From: JBMOOG01 sp049324535 | GTDB lineage: Bacteria > Pseudomonadota > Alphaproteobacteria > Rhodobacterales > Rhodobacteraceae | NCBI GenBank assembly: GCA_049324535.1 | Contig: JBMOOG010000001.1 | Coordinates: forward strand, 620,001 to 684,000 | Length of the DNA stretch: 64,000 nt | Reading direction: 5' to 3' | Shown: piece by piece, positions 1 through 8,476 of the stretch | Layout: the number at the start of each line of letters is the position of its first letter | Numbering within the stretch: the stretch's first letter is position 1 | The notes under the pieces: generated by a model | Databases searched by the model: none | What the model was told of the DNA's origin: nothing | The model's input: the letters and a program-made list of their open reading frames with translations, nothing else | Translations under genes and position numbers: made by a program

Positions 1-386
1 CGCCGCCACTCCGGCTCGGTGATCTCTCCGGCCAAGTGCCGGCGGAACGACCGGTCGGTGTTCTCGGCGCCCGAGAAGACCTCGAGCCGGATGCGCGTGA
101 TGCCGACCTCGTCCAGCAGCCGGTCGAACACCTCGTCGCGGTAGCCGTCCAGATCGTCCTCCCAGAGCAGGTTCGCCGTCGCCTCCCATCCGTGGATGGT
201 CTGGAAGCGGACCGAGGGATCGACGCTGACCCGGACCGGCTCGGCCGCGGCCGGCGTGACCGCGACCGGCGTGCCCAGCGCCCCGGCGGCCGCCAGGAGG
301 GCCGCCCGCGCCAGACGGCGGAGACCCTGGGCGCGGGGTCCGGGATGGTGCGGGTCGTCGCGGCGGTCGCGGAGCATGTCGGTCAT
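1..386 (-). CDS. Secreted GH30-like glycoside hydrolase, N-terminal part only
   Basis: The reverse strand reads open from an ATG at 386 to the window edge, giving about 128 residues of an incomplete protein. Residues 1-50 look like a long signal peptide: an Arg-rich start, a hydrophobic Ala/Leu stretch and an AAA-E cleavage-like site. The mature part begins VRVSVDPSVRFQTIHGWEA and continues with a LLDEVGITRIRLEV stretch. That beta-strand plus GWG-like opening is typical of clan GH-A enzymes such as GH30 glucanases and xylanases. The catalytic glutamates would lie outside the window. It is divergent from the nucleotide-sugar operon, so a role in trimming or degrading the encoded polysaccharide is an inference. 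The family call rests on the N-terminal pattern only. Confidence 0.6.
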   Translation of the reverse strand, partial: MTDMLRDRRDDPHHPGPRAQGLRRLARAALLAAAGALGTPVAVTPAAAEPVRVSVDPSVRFQTIHGWEATANLLWEDDLDGYRDEVFDRLLDEVGITRIRLEVFSGAENTDRSFRRHLAGEITEPEWR

Positions 387-522
387 CCCATGGGGGTGTG
401 CGGCCCAACGATAGGCGGCCACCGGGGCCGGTCAAGGCGCCACGGGTTCCGGCATCAACAGTGCCGGCTCCGCCGCAGGTCTTTACCGGCAGGGGCGACA
501 ATGCGGCCGCCCTCGGCCAATC

Positions 523-552
523 TTGATGACTTGCGGGGCGCCGGTTTCTAAT
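523..552 (+). promoter_or_regulatory. Candidate sigma70-type promoter of the CDP-sugar operon
   Basis: TTGATG at 523-528 and TCTAAT at 547-552 are separated by 18 bases, about 60 bases before the rfbF start, in the 229-base gap between divergent genes. The -10 box matches the consensus at 5 of 6 positions and the -35 at 4 of 6. Promoter calls by eye in GC-rich DNA are uncertain. Confidence 0.4.
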
Positions 553-615
553 CTGCGGCAAAGGCAGAGGTGCCCGTCAGCGGAATCGATCCGGCGGCAC
601 CCGGAAGGTATTGCG

Positions 616-1389
616 ATGAAGTGCGTCATTCTTGCCGGGGGCCTCGGCACCCGTCTGGCCGAGGAAACGGTGCGGATCCCCAAGCCGATGGTCGAGATCG
701 GCGGGCGGCCGATCCTGTGGCACATCATGAAGATCTACGGCGCGAACGGGATCAACGACTTCGTGGTCTGCCTCGGCTACCGCGGCTATGTCATCAAGGA
801 GTATTTCGCCAACTATTTCATGCACATGTCGGACGTGAGCTTCGATCTCTCGACCGGGGACATGCAGATCATCCGCAACACCTCCGAGCCCTGGCGGGTG
901 ACGCTGATCGACACCGGACAGCAGACGATGACCGGCGGCAGGCTCGGGCGGGTGATGCCCTGGCTGAAGGATGACGAGGCCTTCTGCATGACCTACGGCG
1001 ACGGCGTGGGCGATGTGGACATCCGCGGCTCGATCGCCTTTCATCGCGCGCACGGGCGGCTGGCGACGGTGACGGCAGTGCCGCCGCCGCGCCGTTTCGG
1101 CCAGTTGCGCCTCGAAGGCGACAGGGTGGCCGACTTCAGCGAGAAACCGGTCGGCGACGGCGGGCTCATCAACGGCGGCTTCTTCGTGCTCTCGCCGCGG
1201 GTGGCCGAGTATCTCGATGGCGATGCGACCGTCTGGGAGCAGGCGCCCCTTCGCCGCCTGGCCGCCGAGGACCAGTTGCGGGCCTGGGAACACAGGGGCT
1301 TCTGGCAGCCGATGGACACGGTGCGCGAACGGCAGGAACTGGAGGAATACTGGGCCACCGGCGCGGCGCCCTGGAAGGTCTGGGCGTGA
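616..1389 (+). CDS. rfbF: Glucose-1-phosphate cytidylyltransferase
   Basis: This 257-residue enzyme should make CDP-glucose from CTP and glucose 1-phosphate in the cytoplasm, the first step towards CDP-3,6-dideoxy or branched-chain sugars. The nucleotide-binding loop LAGGLGTRLAEET lies at residues 6-18, with the conserved Lys23 in IPKPM and an acidic YGDGVGDVD segment at 127-135. The length is normal for the family. The ATG at 616 is preferred to an in-frame start at 523 because the conserved protein begins exactly there and a GGAAGG ribosome-binding sequence precedes it. The stop overlaps the next start by GTGA, implying translational coupling with rfbG. Confidence 0.93.
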   Translation: MKCVILAGGLGTRLAEETVRIPKPMVEIGGRPILWHIMKIYGANGINDFVVCLGYRGYVIKEYFANYFMHMSDVSFDLSTGDMQIIRNTSEPWRVTLIDTGQQTMTGGRLGRVMPWLKDDEAFCMTYGDGVGDVDIRGSIAFHRAHGRLATVTAVPPPRRFGQLRLEGDRVADFSEKPVGDGGLINGGFFVLSPRVAEYLDGDATVWEQAPLRRLAAEDQLRAWEHRGFWQPMDTVRERQELEEYWATGAAPWKVWA

Positions 1390-2468
1390 ACCGGGCGTTC
1401 TGGCAGGGGCGGCGGGTGTTCCTGACCGGGCACACCGGGTTCAAGGGCGCCTGGCTTGCGGTCTGGCTTTCGCAGATGGGGGCCGAGGTGACCGGGTTCT
1501 CGCTGGCCCCCGAGGGCGAGCCGAACCTGTGGCGGCTCGTCGGGCCCCGGGGCGTGCGCTCGATCATCGGCGACATCACCGACCGCGCGGCGCTGGCGCG
1601 CGCGCTGAAGGACGCGCAGCCGGATGTGGTGCTGCACCTGGCCGCGCAGGCGCTGGTGCGCCGGTCCTACCGCGAGCCGGTCGAGACCTTCGCCGCCAAT
1701 GTGATGGGCGTGGCAAACCTTCTGGATGCGGCGCGCGACCTGCCCGACCTGCGGGCGGCGGTGATCGTCACCTCGGACAAGTGCTACGCCAATGTCGAGC
1801 AGATCTGGGGCTACCGGGAAACCGACGCGCTGGGCGGGCGCGACCCCTATTCCGCGTCGAAGGGCGCGGCCGAGATCGTCGCCGCCTCGATGGCGGCCAG
1901 CTTCTTCCGGCCGGGGCGGGCCGATGGACACCCGGCGCGGGTGGCCACCGCGCGCGCGGGCAATGTCATCGGCGGCGGCGACTGGTCGGAGGACCGGCTG
2001 GTGCCCGATGTCGTCCGGGGCTGCCTTGGCCCCGAGGGCGCGGTGACGCTGCGTGCGCCGGCGTCGGTGCGGCCCTGGCAGCATGTGCTCGAGCCCCTGC
2101 GCGGCTATCTGATGCTGGCCGAGCGGCTGGCCGCGGGCGATGACACCGCGACCGGCGGCTGGAACTTCGGCCCGGACCGGCGGGACGAGCGGTCGGTGGC
2201 CGAGGTCGCCGGCGCTATCGTGGGCGCGCTCGGCCGGGGGCGGATCCTGGTCGATCCCGCGGCCGCCTCGCTGCACGAGGCAAAGCTCCTGCGGCTTGAC
2301 TGCACGCGGGCGCGGCTGGGGCTTGGCTGGGAGCCGCGGCTTGACTTCGCCGATACGGTGCGCATGACCGCAGACTGGTATGCCGCCTGGAACGAGGGCT
2401 TGGATGCGGGCGCGCTCTGTCGGGACCAGATCGCCACCTATGAGGCCCTGTGCGAGGACGCGACGTGA
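1386..2468 (+). CDS. rfbG: CDP-glucose 4,6-dehydratase
   Basis: A 360-residue extended short-chain dehydrogenase that should convert CDP-glucose to CDP-4-keto-6-deoxyglucose with tightly bound NAD. The Rossmann glycine motif TGHTGFKG is at residues 14-21, TSDK at 129-132, and the catalytic YSASK (Tyr155, Lys159) follows. RAGNVIGGGDWSEDRLVPD is a subfamily signature. It starts with GTG overlapping the rfbF stop and ends in a GTGA overlap with the methyltransferase. Its position between rfbF and a C-methyltransferase indicates that the 4-keto product is methylated and reduced rather than taken to a 3,6-dideoxyhexose, since no ddhC/rfbH gene is present. Confidence 0.93.
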   Translation: MNRAFWQGRRVFLTGHTGFKGAWLAVWLSQMGAEVTGFSLAPEGEPNLWRLVGPRGVRSIIGDITDRAALARALKDAQPDVVLHLAAQALVRRSYREPVETFAANVMGVANLLDAARDLPDLRAAVIVTSDKCYANVEQIWGYRETDALGGRDPYSASKGAAEIVAASMAASFFRPGRADGHPARVATARAGNVIGGGDWSEDRLVPDVVRGCLGPEGAVTLRAPASVRPWQHVLEPLRGYLMLAERLAAGDDTATGGWNFGPDRRDERSVAEVAGAIVGALGRGRILVDPAAASLHEAKLLRLDCTRARLGLGWEPRLDFADTVRMTADWYAAWNEGLDAGALCRDQIATYEALCEDAT

Positions 2469-3703
2469 CCGAGACCCCGACCTGCCGCAGCTGCGGCGCG
2501 CCCCTGACGCTGACCTTGGTCGATCTGGGCCTTTCGCCGCTTGCGAATTCCTATGTGCCGCCGGAACGCGCCGGCCTGCGCGATCCGATGTATCCGCTGC
2601 ACGCCCGCGTCTGCGAAGCCTGCTGGCTGGTGCAGGTCGAGGATGCCGTGCCCGCCGACCAGATCTTCGACAGCCATTACGCCTATTTCTCTTCCTTTTC
2701 CGATAGTTGGCTTGCCCATTGCCGCGCCTTCGCCGGCACGATGGTCGGGGCGCTGGATCTCGGCCCGCAGAGCCTTGTGATCGAGATCGCCTCGAATGAC
2801 GGCTATCTGCTGCAGTACTTCCGGCAGGCGGGCGTGCCGGTGCTGGGGATCGAGCCCTCGGGCAACACCGCCGCCGAGGCCGAGCGGAAGGGCGTGCCGA
2901 CGCTGGTCGAGTTCTTTTCCGAGGCGCTGGCCAGGCGGCTTGCCGCCGAGGGCCGGCGCCCGGACCTGATCTGCTCGGCCAACGTGCTGGCCCACGTGCC
3001 CGACATCAACGATTTCGTGCGCGGCGTGGCGGCGCTGCTGAGCGGGGATGCGGTCTACACGGTCGAGTTTCCGCATCTCCTGAACCTGATCCGCGAGGTG
3101 CAGTTCGACACCATCTACCACGAGCACTATTCCTATCTGTCGCTTCTCGCGGTCGAGCGCATCTTCGCGCAGGCCGGACTGCGCGTCTTCGACGTCGAGG
3201 AGCTTCCGACCCACGGCGGATCGTTGCGCGTTCACGCTTGTCTCGCGCAATCCGGGCGCGCCGAGCGCCCCGGCGTTGCACGCGTACGGGCCGCCGAAGC
3301 GGCCGCGAAGCTCGACAGTCCCGAGGGCTATCGCGGATTCGCAGCGCGCGTGGAGGCCGTCCGGGACGATCTTCTGACCTTTCTGGATGAGGCGAAATCC
3401 CGTGGAAGGTCGGTTGCGGCCTATGGTGCGGCTGCGAAGGGCAACACGCTTCTGAACTATTGCGGCATCGGGCCGGACCGGGTGGAATTCTGCGTGGACC
3501 GCAATCCGGCCAAGCAGGGAACGCTTCTGCCCGGAAGCCACATTCCGGTGCACGGCGTCGAGGTCCTGGTCGAGCGCGCGCCGGACTACGTGCTAATCCT
3601 GCCCTGGAACCTCAAGACGGAGATCATGGGCCAACTCTCGGCGCTGCGCGCCCGGGGCACGCGGTTCGTGACGGCGATTCCCGACCTTCGGGTTCACGAC
3701 TAG
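2465..3703 (+). CDS. Sugar C-methyltransferase (TylC3/KijD1-like)
   Basis: A 412-residue SAM-dependent C-methyltransferase for a nucleotide-linked keto-deoxy sugar. An N-terminal zinc knuckle is formed by Cys7, Cys10, Cys50 and Cys53. SAM motif I (VIEIASNDG) is at residues 105-113. The YHEH segment at 218-221 matches the catalytic Tyr/Glu/His cluster described for TylC3/KijD1-type enzymes. A C-terminal second domain contains GAAAKGNTLLNYCG. The GTG at 2465, overlapping the rfbG stop, is preferred to the in-frame GTG at 2450 because the zinc knuckle follows closely and the overlap style matches the rest of the operon. Expected product: a CDP-linked C-methyl branched 6-deoxy sugar of the yersiniose/virenose type. 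The exact sugar cannot be deduced. Confidence 0.85.
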   Translation: MTETPTCRSCGAPLTLTLVDLGLSPLANSYVPPERAGLRDPMYPLHARVCEACWLVQVEDAVPADQIFDSHYAYFSSFSDSWLAHCRAFAGTMVGALDLGPQSLVIEIASNDGYLLQYFRQAGVPVLGIEPSGNTAAEAERKGVPTLVEFFSEALARRLAAEGRRPDLICSANVLAHVPDINDFVRGVAALLSGDAVYTVEFPHLLNLIREVQFDTIYHEHYSYLSLLAVERIFAQAGLRVFDVEELPTHGGSLRVHACLAQSGRAERPGVARVRAAEAAAKLDSPEGYRGFAARVEAVRDDLLTFLDEAKSRGRSVAAYGAAAKGNTLLNYCGIGPDRVEFCVDRNPAKQGTLLPGSHIPVHGVEVLVERAPDYVLILPWNLKTEIMGQLSALRARGTRFVTAIPDLRVHD

Positions 3704-3706
3704 GCC

Positions 3707-4600
3707 ATGGACGGGCGCGTCCTTCTGACCGGGGCGACGGGGCTTATCGGGCGGGAATGCGTCGCGCCGCTGATCGCGGCCGGCTTGGAGGTGGTGGCGC
3801 TGTCGCGGTCCGGGCGCCCGGTGGGCGGGGCGCGCGGACTGGCCTGCGACCTCCTTGATCCGAAGGCGCGGCGGGACGCGGTCGCCCGCGAGGCCCCCAG
3901 CCATCTGCTTCACCTCGCCTGGACGGACGCCGCCGACCGCTGGCGGTCCGCCGCGAACCTCGACTGGGCGGCGGCGACCCTGGGCCTGGCGCGGGACTTC
4001 GCCGAGGCCGGCGGCCGGCGGGCGGTTCTGGTCGGGTCCTGCGCCGAATACGACTGGTCGCAGCCGATCCTCTCCGAGGACAGCCCGCTTGGCCCGGCGA
4101 CGCTCTACGGGGCCGCCAAGGCGCGCACGGGCCAGCTTCTGGTCGCCGCGGCCGGTACGCTCGACCTCTCGCTGGCCTGGGCGCGACCGTTCTTCTGCTA
4201 TGGACCGCGCGAGACGCCGGGGCGGCTTCTGGGCGACCTCGTGCAGGGCCTTCGCGCCGGCCGGCCGGTCGAGGTTGCCGACGGCGGGCAGGTGCGCGAC
4301 TATCTCTACACCGTCGATCTAGGCGAGGCGCTGGCCGCGGTCCTGATAAGCGGCATTGACGGCGCCGTGAACGTGGCCTCGGGCAGCGGAACGGCGGTGA
4401 GGGATCTGATCGCCGAGGTGGCGGGCCAGATGGGGCGGCCCGATCTGGTGCGGTGGGGCGCACGGGCGCGCCCGGTCGGCGATCCCGACCGGCTGGTCGC
4501 GGACACCACGCGGCTGACGGCTGCGACCGGCTTTCGGCCGCGCCACGACCTGGCCGCGGGCGTGGCCGCGCTGCTGCGCGCCGAGGGGCTCCGGCCATGA
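3707..4600 (+). CDS. NAD(P)-dependent epimerase/ketoreductase
   Basis: A 297-residue extended SDR, probably the last step of the CDP-sugar pathway: reduction of the 4-keto group after C-methylation. TGATGLIG at residues 8-15 is the dinucleotide loop, Ser111 sits in GSCAEYDW, and Tyr134/Lys138 form the YGAAK catalytic pair. The gene follows the methyltransferase by 3 bases and overlaps the GtrA gene (ATGA). Stereochemistry, and whether the enzyme epimerises or reduces, cannot be read from the sequence. Confidence 0.75.
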   Translation: MDGRVLLTGATGLIGRECVAPLIAAGLEVVALSRSGRPVGGARGLACDLLDPKARRDAVAREAPSHLLHLAWTDAADRWRSAANLDWAAATLGLARDFAEAGGRRAVLVGSCAEYDWSQPILSEDSPLGPATLYGAAKARTGQLLVAAAGTLDLSLAWARPFFCYGPRETPGRLLGDLVQGLRAGRPVEVADGGQVRDYLYTVDLGEALAAVLISGIDGAVNVASGSGTAVRDLIAEVAGQMGRPDLVRWGARARPVGDPDRLVADTTRLTAATGFRPRHDLAAGVAALLRAEGLRP

Positions 4601-4989
4601 CCCCGGACGGCGCGCGGTTTCTGCGGTTCCTTGCGGTCGGCGCCGTCAACACCGGCTTCGGCTATGCGGTCTTCGCGCTTCTGGTGCTGGGCGGGGTCGC
4701 GCCCGAGCTGGCCCTGCCGGTCGCCTTTGCGATCGGCGTGCTGTGGAATTTCTTCACGCACGCGCGGCTGGTGTTCCGGACCCGCGGACTGGCGCGGCTG
4801 CCGCATTATGTGGCGGTCTATCTGGCGCTGTACGGCGTCAATGCGCTAGCCCTGCGCGCCGCGCTGGCGGCCGGGGCCCCGCCGCTGATCGCGCAGTTCT
4901 TCCTTGCGGGCGGCATCGCGGTCCTGTCCTTCGTGCTGATCGGATGGGCGCTGACCGGGCGTTGGGCCGGGCGTGACCGGCGCGGCTAG
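4597..4989 (+). CDS. GtrA-family membrane protein
   Basis: A 130-residue protein with four hydrophobic segments and the GtrA opening pattern FLRFLAVGAVNTGFGYAVF followed by FAIGVLWNFFTHARLVF. Family members are thought to flip undecaprenyl-phosphate-linked monosaccharides, or help transfer them, across the inner membrane. It overlaps the preceding SDR gene by ATGA. At its 3' end it overlaps the convergent GT-C gene by 4 bases. Together with the GtrB-like transferase at 7064-8032 and the GT-C protein it could form a three-part glucosyl-modification system of the kind known for O-antigens. Confidence 0.85.
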   Translation: MTPDGARFLRFLAVGAVNTGFGYAVFALLVLGGVAPELALPVAFAIGVLWNFFTHARLVFRTRGLARLPHYVAVYLALYGVNALALRAALAAGAPPLIAQFFLAGGIAVLSFVLIGWALTGRWAGRDRRG

Positions 4990-7067
4990 TCCTGTCCGGG
5001 ACGCAACACCCGCCAGACCGGGTCGAAGCGGATGATGGGGCGGTCGGGGAAGGCCCGGGCCAGCGCCGCGACGTCGAGGCGGTCGCTGTCGGCGAGATAG
5101 ACCGGGCGATCGGCCCGCAGCCAGGGATCGTTGAGAAAGAGCGCACTGCCGGGATCGCCGCCGGGGGCGACGAGCACCAGCGCGTTGCCGAATTCGCCCG
5201 CGTCGGCGGCCGCGCGGACCGAGGAGTGGTAGGTGCCGAACTGGAAGTATTTCGTCACCCCGCGCCAGGGCAGGAAGATCATCACGCCGAACAGGCAGAG
5301 TATCCACAGAAGCGCGGTCAGCCGCAGCGTGGCGGCCTCGTCGGTTCCCAGCCGGGCCGTCACCGCCTGGAACCCGCGGACCGACAGGAAGAGCAGCGGG
5401 AAGGCCGCAAGGTACCAGTAGCGTGGCCCGATGTAGAAGCTGCCCGCGAACCAGTAGAAGAACATCACCGCCACGACCGTTGCCACCACCGCCAGCATGG
5501 CCCGGTCGAAGGGCTTCGGCCGCTGCCAGAGCAGGAAGGCGTAGACGAGGAGAAGCGATCCGACGCTCCAGCCGAGAAGCTCGAACTGCAGGCCGGCCAG
5601 ATTGTTCAGGGTGTTGACCAGGCCTTCGAACGGGGTGTGGCCCGGGGTCAGGTCAAGCGCGCCCCATCCGCCGGGCGGGCCGATGTTCGGGCCGAAGCCG
5701 TAGGTGTTGGCGGTGCCCTGCCAGAGCTGGGCCAGATAGACATCGAGCGGCGCGACGAGGGGCGAGCCGGTGAAGTACCAGTTGTAGGCCAGGGCAAGGC
5801 TTCCTGTGGCCACGCAGCCCAGCGAATAGGTCAGTGCCCGCTTCAGCGATCCGCCCGGCCCGAAGAGAACCCAGAGACCGGTCAGAACGCCGAACACCAG
5901 CCCCTCCAGCGAGCGGGTGCAGAACACCCAGCCGAGCGCCAGGCCGGCGGCGAAGAGATGCAAACCGACGCGGCGCCCCGGATCGTCGCAGCGCAGCACC
6001 GCCCACCAGGCAAAGAGCACCAGCGCGATGGTCAGCGAATGCGTCATCATGGACGCGCCTCCGGCGATCAGCCAGGGCGAGCACCCCATAAGCAGCGCCA
6101 GAAGGTCGGCCTGATCGCGCCCCGCGAACCGCCGGGTGATTCCCGCGCCGAACAGCACGGCCAGCCCCGCCAGGAGCGGATTGACGAGCCAGGGCACCCC
6201 GGCCAGCCAGCCGAGCGCAAGCACCGCGGGCCAGCCCGGGGCGGTGACGGCGAACCAGCGGCCGTCGCGGATGTCGAGCAGGTAGTATTCGAGCCCCGGC
6301 TGCGCGGCCTCGGGCGGGGCCGGCGCGGTCAGCGCGCCATGCGCGAAGGTCCGGGCCTGGAACAGGTAGGCAAGCTCGTCCTCGACGTGGGGCAGCCTTT
6401 CGAAGGCAAACCACGCAAGCGCCGCCGACAGGACGACGGTCAGCGCGGCGGGACCGACTGGGGACAACCGGTGGCTGCCGCGGAAGGGGCCGGGCACTTG
6501 CGACAGGGCCAGAAGCAGCGTCAGATGGGCCAGGATCAGCAGGCCCCCGGCCAGCACATGGGCGCCGTAGGCCCCCCAGGCCTGCCGCGGGATGTAGCCC
6601 ATGATCGACACGCTGAAGACCGCGCTCAGCACCAGCAGCAGCGCGATGCGGCCCCGGCCGAGGCGCCGGCCCGCGTCGGCCAGAAGCCGGTCGGGCCGGC
6701 TCAGCGCCAGAACCGCAAGGGCCAGCGCCGTCTCGATCCCGAGAATGGCCACCATCAGCCAGTCGAGCGCCCCCGCCGGCCTCAGCCGCAGGGCCGGGAA
6801 CCACAGCGGTTCGGTGACATAGAGCTGCGCGGCGCCGCCGAGGAAGAACCAGAACACCAGCAGCGCGAAGAGCGGCGCCCCGCGCCAGAGCCCGAAGGCG
6901 GCGATGGCCAGCGCCATGCCCAGGGCGCCCAGGAACCAGCGCTCCTCGTGCAGCACGACGACGTTACGGACGATCTCGGGCGCAAGCACCGCAGCCGCCA
7001 CCGCGACCGCTGCGGCCAGCGCCAGGGCGGCGGCGGCGAGACGGCTGGCCAGGGTCGGCCCCATCAT
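4986..7067 (-). CDS. Large integral membrane protein, probable GT-C glycosyltransferase
   Basis: A 693-residue protein with a dozen or so hydrophobic segments spread along its length. A loop near the middle carries LPHVEDELAYLFQARTF, an Asp/Glu-bearing first-loop pattern like that of polyprenol-phosphate-dependent GT-C enzymes (PMT/ArnT type). The last about 100 residues form a soluble, probably periplasmic tail. It is translated directly after the GtrB-like gene (ATGA overlap at 7064-7067), so it most likely uses the lipid-linked sugar that enzyme makes. Donor and acceptor are unknown, and the GT-C assignment is an inference from topology and context. Confidence 0.65.
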   Translation of the reverse strand: MMGPTLASRLAAAALALAAAVAVAAAVLAPEIVRNVVVLHEERWFLGALGMALAIAAFGLWRGAPLFALLVFWFFLGGAAQLYVTEPLWFPALRLRPAGALDWLMVAILGIETALALAVLALSRPDRLLADAGRRLGRGRIALLLVLSAVFSVSIMGYIPRQAWGAYGAHVLAGGLLILAHLTLLLALSQVPGPFRGSHRLSPVGPAALTVVLSAALAWFAFERLPHVEDELAYLFQARTFAHGALTAPAPPEAAQPGLEYYLLDIRDGRWFAVTAPGWPAVLALGWLAGVPWLVNPLLAGLAVLFGAGITRRFAGRDQADLLALLMGCSPWLIAGGASMMTHSLTIALVLFAWWAVLRCDDPGRRVGLHLFAAGLALGWVFCTRSLEGLVFGVLTGLWVLFGPGGSLKRALTYSLGCVATGSLALAYNWYFTGSPLVAPLDVYLAQLWQGTANTYGFGPNIGPPGGWGALDLTPGHTPFEGLVNTLNNLAGLQFELLGWSVGSLLLVYAFLLWQRPKPFDRAMLAVVATVVAVMFFYWFAGSFYIGPRYWYLAAFPLLFLSVRGFQAVTARLGTDEAATLRLTALLWILCLFGVMIFLPWRGVTKYFQFGTYHSSVRAAADAGEFGNALVLVAPGGDPGSALFLNDPWLRADRPVYLADSDRLDVAALARAFPDRPIIRFDPVWRVLRPGQD

Positions 7068-8032
7068 GTCCGCACCGCGCGGCCGAGGTCTTCGTCGGGG
7101 ATGTTGATCCGCTCGCGCTCGATCACCATCGGCCCGCCGCGGACCTGGTTGTGGATCGCGGTGATGTATTCACCGAGCATGCCGATGAACAGCAGCTGGA
7201 TGCCCGACAGCAGGAAGAGCGCGACGATGATCGTCGTGGTCCCGCGCGGTGCCGACCCGAGACCGAGGAAGTAGGCGAGGATGGAGAACACGGCGAAGAG
7301 GATGCTCATCGCCGCGATCGCCGTGCCGGCGAGCGTCGCAAAGCGCATCGGCGCGCGGGTGAACGCGAAGATCGGGTTCAGGGCCTGGTCGATGAGCATC
7401 GGCAGGTTGTGCTTGGACACGCCGCGCTTGCGGGCCTTCCAGACGTAGGGAACGATGATCCGCCGGAACCCGACCGAGGCGATGATGCCCCGGATGTAGG
7501 GGTAGTGGTCGTTGTTGCGCAGCACCGCATCAAGGACCTTGCGGTCGATCAGCTGGAACTCGCCCACATCGGGCGAGATCTCGAAGTCGGACAGGGCGTT
7601 GACGATCCGGTAGAAGACCTTGCGGGCGCTGCGCAGCGCGAAGGTCTCTTCGCGGGTGCTCCGGGCGCCCGCCACGACCTCGTAGCCCTGCTCCCAGAGC
7701 CGCACGAACTCGGGGATCAGCTCCGGCGGATCCTGCAGATCGACGGGCAGAAGCACCAGGATCGCGTCGCCGGTGGCGTAGCGCAGCCCGTTGAACGACG
7801 ACCGGAACACGCCGAAATTGCGCGCGTTGACCACCACCTTCACCCCCGGATCGCCGGCGGCGATCCCGCGCAGGATCTCGACGGTCCGGTCGGTCGAGGC
7901 GTTGTCCACGAAGACATGCTCCAGCGTGTAGCCGGGCAGGTCGCGGGCAAAGATGTCGCGCACCGTCGCATGGCAGATCGCGACATTGTCCTCTTCGTTG
8001 TAGCAGGGGGAGACGACGGAAATCTTCTTCAT
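7064..8032 (-). CDS. Polyprenyl-phosphate glycosyltransferase, GT2 family (GtrB/DPM1-like)
   Basis: A 322-residue family-2 glycosyltransferase. The N-terminal MKKISVVSPCYNEEDNV and the catalytic LPVDLQDPPELIPE segment are characteristic of dolichol/undecaprenyl-phosphate sugar transferases. Two C-terminal transmembrane segments (about residues 230-258 and 268-292) complete the GtrB-type layout. The start chosen is ATG at 8032, where family homology begins; an in-frame ATG at 8068 would add 12 residues. It should load a sugar onto undecaprenyl phosphate at the cytoplasmic face for the GT-C protein encoded immediately downstream, with GtrA as candidate flippase. Confidence 0.85.
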   Translation of the reverse strand: MKKISVVSPCYNEEDNVAICHATVRDIFARDLPGYTLEHVFVDNASTDRTVEILRGIAAGDPGVKVVVNARNFGVFRSSFNGLRYATGDAILVLLPVDLQDPPELIPEFVRLWEQGYEVVAGARSTREETFALRSARKVFYRIVNALSDFEISPDVGEFQLIDRKVLDAVLRNNDHYPYIRGIIASVGFRRIIVPYVWKARKRGVSKHNLPMLIDQALNPIFAFTRAPMRFATLAGTAIAAMSILFAVFSILAYFLGLGSAPRGTTTIIVALFLLSGIQLLFIGMLGEYITAIHNQVRGGPMVIERERINIPDEDLGRAVRT

Positions 8033-8476
8033 GCGCGAAAGACGGACCTGGAATGGGTGAGCGGACATTGTGCTGTTGCGGCGAAGATTAGCCGATTGCC
8101 GCACGGCTGCGAGCCTTATCTTGCTCGGGGTGGAACCGCGACCCGGACGGGCAACAATCGCCGCATGCGACGGCCATTGGCTCCGGGCCAGTCGGTGAAC
8201 GGCGCCGCTGTCCGCAGGGCAAGGGGAATCCGGGTCTGCGCAGGTCCGCAGGGGCGCCGTTGCCAGAGGTTCGCCAATCCGTTTCCCGGGCATCGTCTGG
8301 TGGCCACGCGGAAACCGAAACCGGGGTCCGCGGACCTTCCAGGCCCAGCAAAGGGCGCTGCGGCGGAGAATCGTGGCATCGGCGGCGCGGGATGGCCTAT
8401 ACTCGCGGCGTTGCAGCAAGAAGCCTTTGCCACCGCCCTGACGGCGGACCGGATTTGAGACACGAGGAGAGCGCAG
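8033..8476. other. 444-base divergent intergenic region
   Basis: This gap separates the minus-strand GtrB-like gene from the plus-strand CmoA-like gene and contains no convincing gene; the open frames crossing it are spill-over from neighbours. A TATACT box at 8398-8403 (5 of 6 to the -10 consensus) lies about 75 bases before the methyltransferase start, without a good -35 at the right distance. A clear GAGGAG ribosome-binding site precedes the ATG at 8477. No strong hairpin was seen. Confidence 0.4.

Noticed and set aside
5226..7274. A 682-codon plus-strand frame opposite the GT-C gene
   Set aside because: Translation is Gln/Arg/Gly-rich without motifs, while the minus strand encodes a coherent membrane protein.
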